From NCBI RefSeq assembly GCF_010499255.1, contig NZ_JAAGRN010000002.1, forward strand, positions 1 to 64,000: a DNA stretch of 64,000 nucleotides, given 5' to 3'. Position numbers and translations under genes: made by a program. The DNA is from Sheuella amnicola (lineage in GTDB: Bacteria > Pseudomonadota > Gammaproteobacteria > Burkholderiales > Burkholderiaceae_B). Below, piece by piece: positions 39,174 through 48,833 of this stretch. Within the stretch, counting starts at the first letter, position 1; the number at the start of each line of letters is the position of its first letter. A model generated the notes under the pieces. That model was given only the letters and a program-made list of their open reading frames with translations. It had not been told where the DNA came from and made no database searches.

Positions 39174-39198
39174 TGTAAATATCGAAAGCAATACGTCA

Positions 39199-40044
39199 TT
39201 AGTACTGTTTGGGGAAAATACTATGGCCCAATATACCTTTGATATACGTTGGAATGAGTTGCAATGCACCCCATTCGGCTTTCAACTTTGATGTTGCACA
39301 CCAAATATTGACCGAAATAATAGTGCTGTAACTGATAACTTGATGCCACCAATACGGAGGTGCATAAAGAATATTACCCGGATTAATTGTCACGTCATAA
39401 AACTTGACTTTGCGGGCCCGTGGAAATTTTTCAAAATCCGGACGAAGCGGGTTGAAGTCAGTGACTCTGGGATAATGAGAAAAAGCCGACCTTGGATAAA
39501 GATTCAAGAAACTATCGGGTTCAGACAAAATCCAGCGTTTTTGTCCATATAACTGCATAAAAAAATTATCCATCGTGTCGTAATGCAGTCCGGTCGTATT
39601 TCCGCCAGGACCGTACCATAAATACTTAAGCCCCAGTTTTTCGCTCGGCAACATCTGATCGAAATGTATGTCCGACTTTATCTCTGGAAACGACTGGTTG
39701 ACTCCCTGCGCCCCCATGTACAACCTTCTTCCTGAAGTAGGTGTATCAAGACTAATTTCACGGGCATATTCATCCAACGTCATTTTGATTGGTTGATGAT
39801 ATTCCTGAAACACATCCGTTTTCGAGGTGTTGACCTCAATCACTTTATTACCCGCCTTTTCGCGCAAAAATTCTGGACTCCATTGCGCTAATTCAGGAAA
39901 AACTTCATAAACGTTGGTTATGAGTAATGGTTTTTTATTCTTTGAACAAAATTCGTAAATATCAATTTTTTTGTCAACAAATTCCTTTAATTTCATCTGT
40001 GGAATTTGATTCGGATACAAATTAATTGCGGCTTCGTTAATCAT
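39199..40044 (-). CDS. JmjC/cupin-8 2-oxoglutarate-dependent oxygenase
   Basis: This 281-residue cupin-like protein is of the JmjC (cupin_8) type, which hydroxylates proteins or small molecules using Fe(II) and 2-oxoglutarate. The metal motif HxD occurs in TTGLHYDTMDNFF, with the distal His in PPYWWHQV. The surrounding 'FMQLYGQKRWILSEP' and 'GNILYAPPYWWH' segments are characteristic of the factor-inhibiting-HIF-like group. The ATG is preceded by AAAGAAC, a weak ribosome-binding site. It is the first gene of a two-gene minus-strand unit with the MocA-type oxidoreductase. Whether it belongs to the PKS pathway is not proven; hydroxylating the acyl chain would be consistent. Confidence 0.87.
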   Translation of the reverse strand: MINEAAINLYPNQIPQMKLKEFVDKKIDIYEFCSKNKKPLLITNVYEVFPELAQWSPEFLREKAGNKVIEVNTSKTDVFQEYHQPIKMTLDEYAREISLDTPTSGRRLYMGAQGVNQSFPEIKSDIHFDQMLPSEKLGLKYLWYGPGGNTTGLHYDTMDNFFMQLYGQKRWILSEPDSFLNLYPRSAFSHYPRVTDFNPLRPDFEKFPRARKVKFYDVTINPGNILYAPPYWWHQVISYSTIISVNIWCATSKLKAEWGALQLIPTYIKGILGHSIFPKQY

Positions 40045-40398
40045 GTTCTTTAGAATTGAAGTTTTTATAAATATCGTGTGGCAGCCAACGCAAGGATCTT
40101 GTTACATAGCTAATATACTCCAAACGTATTATTTTTTTTGATATTTATTTTACTAATATATTCTTTATTTATGCTAAGCGATACATTTCAAAATCATATT
40201 AGAAGATTTTGCCTAACTCAGTCTTTTTAATGAATAAATCCCATTATCTCCACCTTTCGTACTACTCTGATTACATCTAATCTTCATTGATAAAAGAAAT
40301 TGTTAAATGCTTGAAGTAATTAAAAAACTAAATTAAATTTATCAATGCTGGCGCATTAGAACAGTATCACCATTGCCCACAAGACTAGTAGAATCCTG
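40045..40398. other. AT-rich intergenic region (354 bp), no gene seen
   Basis: This is the longest gene-free stretch of the window. It lies downstream of the sulfatase and upstream of the JmjC gene, both minus strand. It contains runs such as TATTATTTTTTTTGATATTTATT (about 40130-40150 region) and many stop codons in all frames. A short AATGC/GCATT pair about 15 bases before a T6 run on the minus strand (about 40325-40355) could be a poor terminator for the sulfatase. The JmjC promoter should be here but no convincing -35/-10 pair stands out. Confidence 0.5.
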
Positions 40399-42246
40399 TT
40401 ACACATTCATCATTGATTTTCTCGCGCCATCCCAGTTGATCCAGTCGTTAAGAGGCAAAAAGCTGCCATCATCTTTTCCGATTTCGCGTTCGATCAAGGC
40501 GTTCAGTTTGAGATTCATCGCCCAAATCAAGTCTTTATTCTTTTCGAAATCGAACGCTAGGTTCACCAGCTCTTGCGGATCGGCCACAAGATCGTACAAC
40601 TCAAGATCATTTTTAGACTTTAGCTCCTCAATCGTTTGAGGAGTATTGAATTCCTTAAACGAAAAATATCGACTGAATTTATAACGTTCGTCGACGACAC
40701 TGCGAATCGATACGCGTAATGACCAGTCAATCGGAAATGTTTCGATTTTTTTAAACTCGTCCGCCCTTGCGACTTTGCCGCTTTCTATCATCGTGTACAA
40801 GGTCTTTGTGAATGCAGGGTCATGCACCATTAACTGGCTATAACAAAATAAAACGCCACCGCGTCGTCTAGTGAAGTCCGGATCGACCGGTTTTTTCAAT
40901 AAAGGAGTTAGATCTTGGCCCTTCATCAACTTCATCATGTCATTTGCCGGGCTTGTATCTTTTCCGGTCATGGCCACAATAGTTGGCACAAGGTCAATGT
41001 GCGAAGTGACTTCTTTACAGCTTTGACCACCTTTTATCGCTGGATGAACAATAAGCATCGGCACATGATTCTGTTGTTTGTAAGTCGTCGTACCCTTGCT
41101 GGAAAGTCCACCATGACTACCCAACAAATCACCATGATCCGAGGTGAAAATCACTATCGTGTTTTTAGTTAAATTCAAATCATCTAATTGGTTTAATAAG
41201 GCTTCGATCTTTTTATCGACATCTTGAATCGCATTAAAGTAATAATTTTGGCGAGTTCTCAAACGACTTTCTTCATTGGGAATCATGCCTGTCAAATAAG
41301 CATTGGCCTCGTGATAAATGCGATGAGCGGGAATACGATCAGGACCATCTAGACTTTGTCTCCAGCTGCTTTGCAATGGGATATGGTCCCACCGCTTTTT
41401 GTATTGGACGTCATCCGGCGCAAACGCGATGGCCAGCTTAGCGTCTTTGCCTTGCACGACCGGTCCATCAGGGTGATCGGTATTGACCCACATCACATCG
41501 TGAGGATTCACTAGATTGACCGCCAAATACCAAGGCTGTTTTTTAGCGTTCATTGGCTGGCCTTTGGCCTTCAGCCATTGTGTTGCTTGCGCAACCGTGA
41601 TTTCATCGTACTGGTAACCTCCTAGGGCACCTTCAATAAAATCACCTTCTCCCGTGTAATCATAAAAACCGTAATCTTTATCCATCATGGACTCGAACAG
41701 GCTTTTGATTTGATCGGGCTTGTTTTCAGACGCAATCGCACCATTCAAATGGACTTTGCCCTTATAAGCGGGGTAATAGCCGATCTTGCGCAAAATCTTG
41801 CCGATAGTGGGCAAACTTGGACTCAAGCTTTTCATGTACGGTATGCCCGCATTGTCGAAGATACCGTTAAGCGGCATATGTAACCCGGTATAAATCACAG
41901 CACGCGATGCCGAACACATATCCGCAGCGATTTGATGATTTTCGAAAAAAGTACCGGTCTTGCGTAAACGCTCGTGGCCCGGCAGCGGGATCGGCCAAGA
42001 CGGTCCCATGTAATGCTCTTGATCGGTCAAGATGAACAGAATGTTGTATCCACCATCAGTGGAGCCTGGTGCGTCTTTAGATGGAAAACTCGATTCACTA
42101 CCACCCTGAATTCGAGAAACGGCGGAGGACGTCACTGCCGTTTTACCCTGAGTAGCATGGCTGTTAGACGCAAGTATTGATCCGGCAGCAAGTGTCGTAC
42201 CCGCTTTTAAAAAACTTCTTCTCGATTGATTATTTTTGCCTTCCAT
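40399..42246 (-). CDS. Tat-exported sulfatase with CxAxR-type active site
   Basis: This is an alkaline-phosphatase-fold sulfatase that should hydrolyse sulfate esters in the periplasm. The N-terminus has a twin-arginine signal (SRRSFLK plus a hydrophobic stretch ending SNSHA). The metal-binding Asp is in FILTDQEHY. The active-site signature reads C-S-A-S-R near residue 111, where the standard is C-x-P-x-R. A second metal site FTSDHGDLLGSHG lies near residue 350. Cys-type sulfatases need the Cys converted to formylglycine; CxAxR is known mainly from substrates of radical-SAM anSME maturases. No maturase gene is in the window. The ATG at 42246 is preferred, with AGGA six bases upstream, over an in-frame TTG at 42252. 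Probably co-transcribed with the OMP gene upstream. Confidence 0.9.
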   Translation of the reverse strand: MEGKNNQSRRSFLKAGTTLAAGSILASNSHATQGKTAVTSSAVSRIQGGSESSFPSKDAPGSTDGGYNILFILTDQEHYMGPSWPIPLPGHERLRKTGTFFENHQIAADMCSASRAVIYTGLHMPLNGIFDNAGIPYMKSLSPSLPTIGKILRKIGYYPAYKGKVHLNGAIASENKPDQIKSLFESMMDKDYGFYDYTGEGDFIEGALGGYQYDEITVAQATQWLKAKGQPMNAKKQPWYLAVNLVNPHDVMWVNTDHPDGPVVQGKDAKLAIAFAPDDVQYKKRWDHIPLQSSWRQSLDGPDRIPAHRIYHEANAYLTGMIPNEESRLRTRQNYYFNAIQDVDKKIEALLNQLDDLNLTKNTIVIFTSDHGDLLGSHGGLSSKGTTTYKQQNHVPMLIVHPAIKGGQSCKEVTSHIDLVPTIVAMTGKDTSPANDMMKLMKGQDLTPLLKKPVDPDFTRRRGGVLFCYSQLMVHDPAFTKTLYTMIESGKVARADEFKKIETFPIDWSLRVSIRSVVDERYKFSRYFSFKEFNTPQTIEELKSKNDLELYDLVADPQELVNLAFDFEKNKDLIWAMNLKLNALIEREIGKDDGSFLPLNDWINWDGARKSMMNV

Positions 42247-42258
42247 GCTCAATCCTAT

Positions 42259-43182
42259 CTAAAAATTAAAGCTGGCACTTGCACCAAACGCCACATCGTT
42301 TCCGCTGCTTCGGGTCACTTGGAACTGCGAAAAAAGGGAAAATCTGATTTGAGAGGACCAGTTGTAATGTAGCGTCGCCCCAACTGTGTCCTGTATGACA
42401 TCAAATCCCGCGATATTGTTCCGGTTAGCTGGATACCAGGTTAAAGCTAAAAAAGAGTATTCCGTAGGCTTGACTACACCAGTTAGCATGGCCCCACTCA
42501 TGGTCTTGGGCTGATAGTACCCATTTGCCTGCTGGTTGGTCGATTTCCTGAAATTTCCAAACGAAAAACCCGCACTTATAAGGGGGAGATGATCAGACAC
42601 ATGCCAATTGACCTTTGGAGCTATTTGAGTGAATTCTCCAAGTTCGAAATTCTGATACGTCAACCCTGCCTCTATCGAAAGAATATTTTGGTTATTGTGA
42701 GTATAAGGAAGCGTGTATTGCGGAGATGCATAAAAACTGTAGCGGTATGTATTTTGCGTATTCGTGCCAACGCCAGTTGTGGCATTGACGCTCCAGTTGC
42801 TAGTCGGTTTATAACTGACACCCGCGACAATATTGGCCAGTTCGATATTGCCCTGCTTCTGATAAATTTCGTTGAATACAACTTTGAGCTTATCAGTCAC
42901 CGGAGCATACCCTTGCGCAATCTGGGTATAAAGATTTGCTAATGGAGGCCCCGTCACCCATTTTTGAACACTACCGGTCACGCCAATCGGTAATGGGCCT
43001 TTGGCATTAGCCAAGGAAAACTGCTGATGCATTCCCTGAATATTGATATCTCCGCCAAAGATATGCGCATGACTTAAACCATCATCATTTCTCTGTCCGT
43101 TCGCTGATAGAGTTTGAGCATAAGCAGGAAATAAAATCGACGCTATCACGACAAAATGCCATCTCATTTGGACAAATCGCAT
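42259..43182 (-). CDS. Outer-membrane beta-barrel protein, function unknown
   Basis: The N-terminus has a signal peptide (hydrophobic MRWHFVVIASILFPAYAQ) preceded by five extra residues. The rest consists of alternating-polarity strands with aromatic girdles ending in Phe (ASFNF), the outer-membrane barrel signature. There are about 307 residues. I do not recognise a named family with certainty; it resembles uncharacterised transporters of the phenol-degradation MetA-type barrel group. It lies 12 bp before the sulfatase start and 65 bp behind the indolepyruvate oxidoreductase. It may therefore be an uptake channel for the sulfatase substrate, which is inference from position only. Confidence 0.75.
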   Translation of the reverse strand: MRFVQMRWHFVVIASILFPAYAQTLSANGQRNDDGLSHAHIFGGDINIQGMHQQFSLANAKGPLPIGVTGSVQKWVTGPPLANLYTQIAQGYAPVTDKLKVVFNEIYQKQGNIELANIVAGVSYKPTSNWSVNATTGVGTNTQNTYRYSFYASPQYTLPYTHNNQNILSIEAGLTYQNFELGEFTQIAPKVNWHVSDHLPLISAGFSFGNFRKSTNQQANGYYQPKTMSGAMLTGVVKPTEYSFLALTWYPANRNNIAGFDVIQDTVGATLHYNWSSQIRFSLFSQFQVTRSSGNDVAFGASASFNF

Positions 43183-43247
43183 GAATACTTCCCGATATCA
43201 AAAATACAGAACATGAATTATGCATGTCCTGAGAAGGATAAATCCAT

Positions 43248-46200
43248 TTATTTTGCCGTTAAATTTAACTCATTCCATTCATTTAATAATCGTATGCGTT
43301 GAGTCTGCGCGCGAACCAGGGCAGCCTGCTTTACATGTCCAAATCCACGAATCTCCTGTGGAACTGAAGCAATTTGCAAAGCTTTGGAGATTGATTGCGG
43401 AGATAAATTCTCCAACAAAGATAAGATCGTTTCCCGATACTCGGCAATCAAAGCACGTTCCGTTTTGCGCTCATCTGCGTAACCGAACAGATCAAAGGGT
43501 GTTCCTCGCAATCCTTTAAGCTTTGCGAGGATTTTAAAAACCGACAACATATACGGACCCATCCGGGTTTTAATCAAATGCCCTTTTTCATCATGACGTG
43601 CGAACATAGGCGGAGCGAGATAGAAATTGATTTTCCACTCCCCTTCGAATTGATCATTCAAGCCATTTAAAAATTCAGGCATGGTATACAAACGCGCAAC
43701 TTCATACTCGTCTTTGTAAGCCATGAGCTTGAACAAATTTCTAGCGACTTCCATTGCAAGCTTTTGAGATCCGCACTTGCTCATTTCAACTTCGGCAACT
43801 TGATTGACGAATGCCACATATCGCTTGGCATACTCTGCATTTTGATAGTCACATAAAAATGCTGCCCGACGATCACGCAAATGATCCAGCTCGGACCCGT
43901 TGAGCTTGAACTCAATCCCTTGCGCACAATCCGATTTCGAGGTGTTGAAATTCATTTCAGTGTGACCGGAAACGCCCCTTTCCAACAAAGCAGGATCATG
44001 TGCTACCTGACGGCCAATATCGAAGGCTTTCAGGTTATTTTGAACTTGCACGCCATTTAAAACAATCGCCTGCTCAATTGATTGATGATTTAATGGTATC
44101 CAACCTTTTTGATATGCAAAGCCCATCAGCAATGGATTGGCATACACCGCATCACTCAAGAATTTAATTGCAAGCTGAACAGCATCCACATTCGCTACGC
44201 GTCCTTCTCCACAAGCTTGCTCGATCTCTCTGCGTAAGGCACTTGTCGCCAGTGTCCAATTTGGATTCCCGATAAATGCCGCGGTTGGAGCCACATCCGT
44301 ATTAAGCAATAGACGAGTGTGACCAGGGCGCATGCGAGCGATCGATTCGGTGCTCGAACCGACCACCAGATCCGCACCCAAAACCAAATCAGCTTGTCCC
44401 ATCGCGATGCGAGAATTCAAAATTTGAGATGGTTTAGATGCAATGATGGCGTGCGAATAAACTGCGCCTCCTTTTTGCGCGAGCCCTGCCATATCAAGTA
44501 CAGATCCTGCCTTACCTTCAATATGCGCAGCCATACCCAATAACTGTCCGATCGTAACGACACCGGTCCCACCCACTCCCGCGATAAAAATGCCATAAGA
44601 ACTGTTGAGTTCTCGTCTGACAGGATCGGGCAAGGACTTCACATTTAATTCTTTCGAGTCGATCAATTCAGGCTTGCGCAATTTCCCGCCCTCAATCGTG
44701 ACCATACTCGGACAAAATCCTTTCAAACATGAATAGTCTTTGTTGCAGCTCGACTGATTGATTGTTCTTTTGCGTCCAAACTCAGTCTCAATTGGCTCGA
44801 TCGAAAGACAATTCGATTGAACCGAGCAATCTCCGCAACCTTCGCATACCTGCGAATGAATCACCACTCGACGAGCTGGATCGGGATAAGCGTCACGCTT
44901 GCGCCGTCTTCGTTTCTCGGTTGCACATGTCTGGTCATATATCAATGCCGTAGTGCCAGGGCATTCGCGCAACTCTTTTTGCACTTGATCGAGCTCATCG
45001 CGATGTGCGACACGTACATCGCCCGGTAAATCGATATGGCTGGCATACTTTTCCGGTTCATCGGTCACGACAATCAGACGCTTAACCCCTTCAGCAAGAA
45101 CTTGGGCTGCGAGTTGCGGCACAGTCAATTGACCATCAACGGGTTGGCCTCCAGTCATCGCAACAGCATCATTGAACAAAATTTTGTAAGTCACATTAAC
45201 TTTGGCTGCAACGGCCGCTCGGATCGCCAACAGCCCGGAATGGAAATATGTACCGTCCCCGAGATTAACAAAAACGTGCTTTTCCGAAGTGAACGGAGCT
45301 TGTCCAATCCAAGGTGCTCCTTCACCACCCATTTGCGTAAATACGTGGGTGCTGCGATCCATCCAAAGAGCCATGTAATGACAACCGATGCCGGCCATGG
45401 CGCGTGAACCTTCCGGCACACGCGTCGATGTATTGTGCGGACAGCCGGAACAAAACCAGGGCTTGCGCTCTTCAATAACACGAGGACGTGCGAGTTCGCG
45501 CTCACATGCATCAATGACATCCAATCTTGTCTGTATACCTGCACGCACATCATCCGGTAGATCCATCCGCAACAAGCGAGATGCTATTGCACGGGCCACA
45601 ATAGAAGGAGAAAACTCATAATGAGCCGGCAACAACCAGGGACTTTGCGGGACGGCCCATTCGCCACCATCCTTATCATCGAACTTGCCGACAACCCGCG
45701 GTATTTTCTTACCTCGCCCGATCCAGCCGAACAACTCCTCTTTGACTTGATACTCCAACATTTGCCGCTTTTCTTCAACGACAAGAATTTCATCCAGATT
45801 TTCTGAAAACTTAAGCAATCCGGTCGACTCAAGTGGCCATACCATACCCACTTTGAACAAGCGCAAGCCAATTCTTCGGCAAACATCAGGCGTTAAGCCC
45901 AAATCGACCAATGCCTGGGTCGTATCGAGAAAGGCTTTTCCAGATGTAATGATGCCAAATCGTGCATCGCAATCAGGTATGGACCAAAGTTCTCGATTCA
46001 ATCCATTTGCGCGGGCAAACGCCAAAGCGGCATACAGCTTTTGATCCAGCAGGCGAGCCTCCTGAGCCAAAGGTGTATCGTTCAAGCGTATATTCAGCCC
46101 ACCTGGGGGCAATTCGAAATCCTTAGGGTAATGTACCGTGACGCGGTTCGCATCAACCTCGACTGACGCTGATGCCTCGACAATATCGGTGATGCATTTC

Positions 46201-46826
46201 ATCCCGACCCAAACGCCAGCGTAACGGCTCATCGCCCAACCCAGAATGCCGTAATCAAGTATCTCCTGAACATTTGCCGGAAACAAAACCGGCATGCCGC
46301 AGGCCTTCAGAATATGATCGCTTTGGTGAGGCAGGGTCGATGACTTAGCGGGATGATCATCCCCGGCTATCACCAGCACGCCACCGTGAGGCGAGGTTCC
46401 AGCCGCATTTGCGTGCTTGAAAACATCTCCGCTACGATCAACGCCAGGCCCTTTGCCGTACCACATTCCGAATACGCCATCGTATTGCGCACCCTGGAAG
46501 AGATTAACCTGCTGCGAACCCCAAACCGACGTGGCGGCCAAATCCTCGTTCACGCCCGGCTGAAATACGATATGGTGCTTTTTAAGGTACGCGGCCGCCT
46601 TCCATAGATTTTGATCCAGACCTCCAAGCGGCGATCCGCGATAGCCAGAAATAAACCCCGCAGTGTTAAGCCCGGCATTCTGATCACGGATTTGCTGATT
46701 CAGGGCGAGCCTAACCAATGCATGGGTTCCACTCATCCACGCATATCCGGTGGCAAGCTTGTATTTATCATCCAGCGTGACGTGATCCTGTTCACGCACA
46801 TGATCGGCTGAAATAGGGGTATTCAT
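43248..46826 (-). CDS. Fused indolepyruvate:ferredoxin oxidoreductase
   Basis: This thiamine-diphosphate enzyme oxidatively decarboxylates aryl-pyruvates to aryl-acetyl-CoA using ferredoxin or a similar carrier. At 1192 residues it is the single-chain proteobacterial form. N-terminal alpha regions (GYRGSPLGGLDQ) and the TPP region (CSGCPHNTST... and GGEGAPW, GDGTYFHSG) come first. A cysteine-rich iron-sulfur segment near residue 664 (CEGCGDCSVQSNC) follows, then the gamma-type domain from about 745 (GVGGTGVVTIGQ) and a C-terminal extension. A perfect AAGGAG precedes the ATG by eight bases. It functions in aromatic amino acid catabolism. The YUCCA-like monooxygenase nearby may act on the same type of substrate. 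Confidence 0.94.
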   Translation of the reverse strand: MNTPISADHVREQDHVTLDDKYKLATGYAWMSGTHALVRLALNQQIRDQNAGLNTAGFISGYRGSPLGGLDQNLWKAAAYLKKHHIVFQPGVNEDLAATSVWGSQQVNLFQGAQYDGVFGMWYGKGPGVDRSGDVFKHANAAGTSPHGGVLVIAGDDHPAKSSTLPHQSDHILKACGMPVLFPANVQEILDYGILGWAMSRYAGVWVGMKCITDIVEASASVEVDANRVTVHYPKDFELPPGGLNIRLNDTPLAQEARLLDQKLYAALAFARANGLNRELWSIPDCDARFGIITSGKAFLDTTQALVDLGLTPDVCRRIGLRLFKVGMVWPLESTGLLKFSENLDEILVVEEKRQMLEYQVKEELFGWIGRGKKIPRVVGKFDDKDGGEWAVPQSPWLLPAHYEFSPSIVARAIASRLLRMDLPDDVRAGIQTRLDVIDACERELARPRVIEERKPWFCSGCPHNTSTRVPEGSRAMAGIGCHYMALWMDRSTHVFTQMGGEGAPWIGQAPFTSEKHVFVNLGDGTYFHSGLLAIRAAVAAKVNVTYKILFNDAVAMTGGQPVDGQLTVPQLAAQVLAEGVKRLIVVTDEPEKYASHIDLPGDVRVAHRDELDQVQKELRECPGTTALIYDQTCATEKRRRRKRDAYPDPARRVVIHSQVCEGCGDCSVQSNCLSIEPIETEFGRKRTINQSSCNKDYSCLKGFCPSMVTIEGGKLRKPELIDSKELNVKSLPDPVRRELNSSYGIFIAGVGGTGVVTIGQLLGMAAHIEGKAGSVLDMAGLAQKGGAVYSHAIIASKPSQILNSRIAMGQADLVLGADLVVGSSTESIARMRPGHTRLLLNTDVAPTAAFIGNPNWTLATSALRREIEQACGEGRVANVDAVQLAIKFLSDAVYANPLLMGFAYQKGWIPLNHQSIEQAIVLNGVQVQNNLKAFDIGRQVAHDPALLERGVSGHTEMNFNTSKSDCAQGIEFKLNGSELDHLRDRRAAFLCDYQNAEYAKRYVAFVNQVAEVEMSKCGSQKLAMEVARNLFKLMAYKDEYEVARLYTMPEFLNGLNDQFEGEWKINFYLAPPMFARHDEKGHLIKTRMGPYMLSVFKILAKLKGLRGTPFDLFGYADERKTERALIAEYRETILSLLENLSPQSISKALQIASVPQEIRGFGHVKQAALVRAQTQRIRLLNEWNELNLTAK

Positions 46827-46986
46827 TGTCTCGACTCCTTTTGGGCAGCACGCTCCGGTATTTTGACATTTGCCTTTCTTTTGGATCAGCTAATTCATTT
46901 CCGGGTATTCGGATGGCCCGGCAATATAATGACCGGCATAAAGTACTGACCCATTTTTAACAGCATATCGACTCAACGGCAAGCAT

Positions 46987-47832
46987 ATGAAGTCTCGCAG
47001 ATTCATTCAATGTGATGTATTCAGTCCCTTTCCCCTTCAAGGAAACGGATTGGCAGTGGTTGTAGACGCCGATGGCCTTAGCGACGAGCAAATGCAAAGA
47101 TTTGCGGCATGGACGAATCTGGCTGAAACCACATTTCTGCTCCCGCCTACTGATCCCTGCGCAGATTACAAAGTACGAATTTTTACTCCCGCGCGTGAAA
47201 TGCTTTTTGCAGGACATCCGACGCTAGGCAGTTGTGTTTCTTGGTTGCATACCGGAGGAATTCCCAAGACTTCTGGCATTGTTCGCCAGGAATGCGGGGT
47301 AGGCATTGTTGAAATCGACATTACCCAGGACCCGATTATTTATTTTGCCGCTCCGCAAACTACGATCAAAGAAATGGATCCTAGCCATCGACTTGAAATG
47401 ATCAATGCTCTTGGCATTTCAAAAGATGCCATCGTTAACACTGCAGAACTCTGCAATGGACCAACTTGGCAGTTTTTCGAATTGAAATCCGTGACCGATG
47501 TGTTTGCAGCGGATGCATCGAAAGTAAAGTGGCCGACTTTTAAAGCTATCGGTTTATTTGCAGCCCATGAGCCAAACAGCCCTTGCGACTACGAAGTAAG
47601 GATGCTTGCACCGTCAAGCGGAATGAGTGAAGATCCCATTACGGGGTCATTGAATGCGGCCATCGCTAAATGGCTTCTGGCAAATGATCGCTTGCGCGAT
47701 CCCTACGTTGCTGCTCAAGGAACGAGCATTGGTCGCATCGGGCGGGTTTCGGTTAAGCGAGGCAAGGGTGATGTCGCCTGGATTGGCGGTCAGGTACACA
47801 TCATCATTGAAGGCAAAATGTCCAACTTTTGA
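46987..47832 (+). CDS. PhzF-family isomerase/epimerase-like protein
   Basis: This 281-residue protein has the two-lobed PhzF/diaminopimelate-epimerase fold. The N-terminal CDVFSPFPLQGNGLAVV and catalytic Glu47 in NLAETTF are clear, followed by the FAGHPTLG loop and the C-terminal EDPITGSLNAA loop. PhzF itself isomerises trans-2,3-dihydro-3-hydroxyanthranilate, but most homologues have no known substrate. There is no other phenazine gene here, so phenazine synthesis is not implied. It stands alone on the plus strand between two minus-strand units. A perfect TATAAT at 46925-46930 may be its -10 element, although no matching -35 is evident. Confidence 0.88.
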   Translation: MKSRRFIQCDVFSPFPLQGNGLAVVVDADGLSDEQMQRFAAWTNLAETTFLLPPTDPCADYKVRIFTPAREMLFAGHPTLGSCVSWLHTGGIPKTSGIVRQECGVGIVEIDITQDPIIYFAAPQTTIKEMDPSHRLEMINALGISKDAIVNTAELCNGPTWQFFELKSVTDVFAADASKVKWPTFKAIGLFAAHEPNSPCDYEVRMLAPSSGMSEDPITGSLNAAIAKWLLANDRLRDPYVAAQGTSIGRIGRVSVKRGKGDVAWIGGQVHIIIEGKMSNF

Positions 47833-47878
47833 CTTCAATGACTGGTTATCACATTCGCAAGATAGGGAAATCAAAATA

Positions 47879-48811
47879 CTAACGATGACTCTTGTAAACC
47901 AAGTCCGCGGCAATGAGATCTAGGGATGCGAATCCAACTGACTTGAATACGGTAATCGCCTCTTCGCTTTTTCGCCATGCATGCTGAGGACATTTAGAAA
48001 TTTCAGAGAGCTGAGCCTCGATAGCTGATGAATGAATCAAGCCCCTTTGTATAGCTTGAAATACCTCGCCGCCTTTTTCCAATATTGCATCACGACTATC
48101 GACAAATACTTGCGCGTGAGGCATCAGTTCAGGGTCCGCTTCCGCCATCTGTGCAGTAAAGGCCCCCATGAGTCCTAAATGTGTACCGGGCTTCAACCAT
48201 TCTCGACGAACAAATGGTGTTGTTGCGGTTGTTGCCACGGCAACAACGTCAGCTGCAGACAAGGTGTCCTTCAAATCGATACCTACCTGCGCAACTATCC
48301 CGATGGATGCAAGTCTATCCACAATCGATTGTGATTTTTTGCTATCACGCCCCCAAATCAACACTTTGGAAAACTGCATCACACTTGCATGTGCTTCAGC
48401 AAGTGGAAGACTCAGTGATCCCGTACCGAGGATAGCCAATGTTGAGGATGATTTTCTGGAAAGAATTTTCGCAGCCAAAGCTGCAGCCGATGCGGTACGC
48501 CGCAAAGTCAACTCCGTTCCGTCCATAACGGCGATTGGATTGCCATTTACGCAAGAAATCAATACGTATGCACCCGATACTGCGGACTGCCCAATCGCAT
48601 TGTTACCGGGCCAAACGGATACCAATTTAACGCCCATGATTTCACGCACCTTCCAGGCAGGCATAATCAGCACGGTGCTGGCATCATGATTAGGTTCGTA
48701 ATGACTTCGCAAGGGTGATTCAATCGGTTCTTGCAAACCGGTAGCCAAAGCATCTATCAATACAGGATAAGGTAACGCCTGTGCTACAGAGGATTGATCA
48801 AAAAATTGCAT
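47879..48811 (-). CDS. Ornithine cyclodeaminase / mu-crystallin family protein
   Basis: This is an NAD(P)-dependent protein of 310 residues. It has the family's MDGTELTLRRTAS segment, the Rossmann motif GTGSLS, the AVATTATTPF loop and the late FKSVGFASLD segment. Members include ornithine cyclodeaminase, alanine dehydrogenase, ketimine reductase and several amino-acid-like reductases; the sequence does not decide between them. It lies 22 bp behind the flavin monooxygenase on the same strand, presumably one operon. Its 3' end faces the PhzF gene with a 46-bp gap in which I see no hairpin. Confidence 0.86.
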   Translation of the reverse strand: MQFFDQSSVAQALPYPVLIDALATGLQEPIESPLRSHYEPNHDASTVLIMPAWKVREIMGVKLVSVWPGNNAIGQSAVSGAYVLISCVNGNPIAVMDGTELTLRRTASAAALAAKILSRKSSSTLAILGTGSLSLPLAEAHASVMQFSKVLIWGRDSKKSQSIVDRLASIGIVAQVGIDLKDTLSAADVVAVATTATTPFVRREWLKPGTHLGLMGAFTAQMAEADPELMPHAQVFVDSRDAILEKGGEVFQAIQRGLIHSSAIEAQLSEISKCPQHAWRKSEEAITVFKSVGFASLDLIAADLVYKSHR

Positions 48812-48833
48812 GTAGTAATTCCGTTATGAGTAT

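Noticed and set aside
39174-39269. Longer N-terminus of the MocA-type oxidoreductase
   Set aside because: The extension overlaps the JmjC gene and precedes the Rossmann strand with unrelated sequence; ATG at 39173 fits the family.
46987-47832. Phenazine biosynthesis locus because of the PhzF homologue
   Set aside because: No other phz gene is present and most PhzF-family proteins are unrelated to phenazines.
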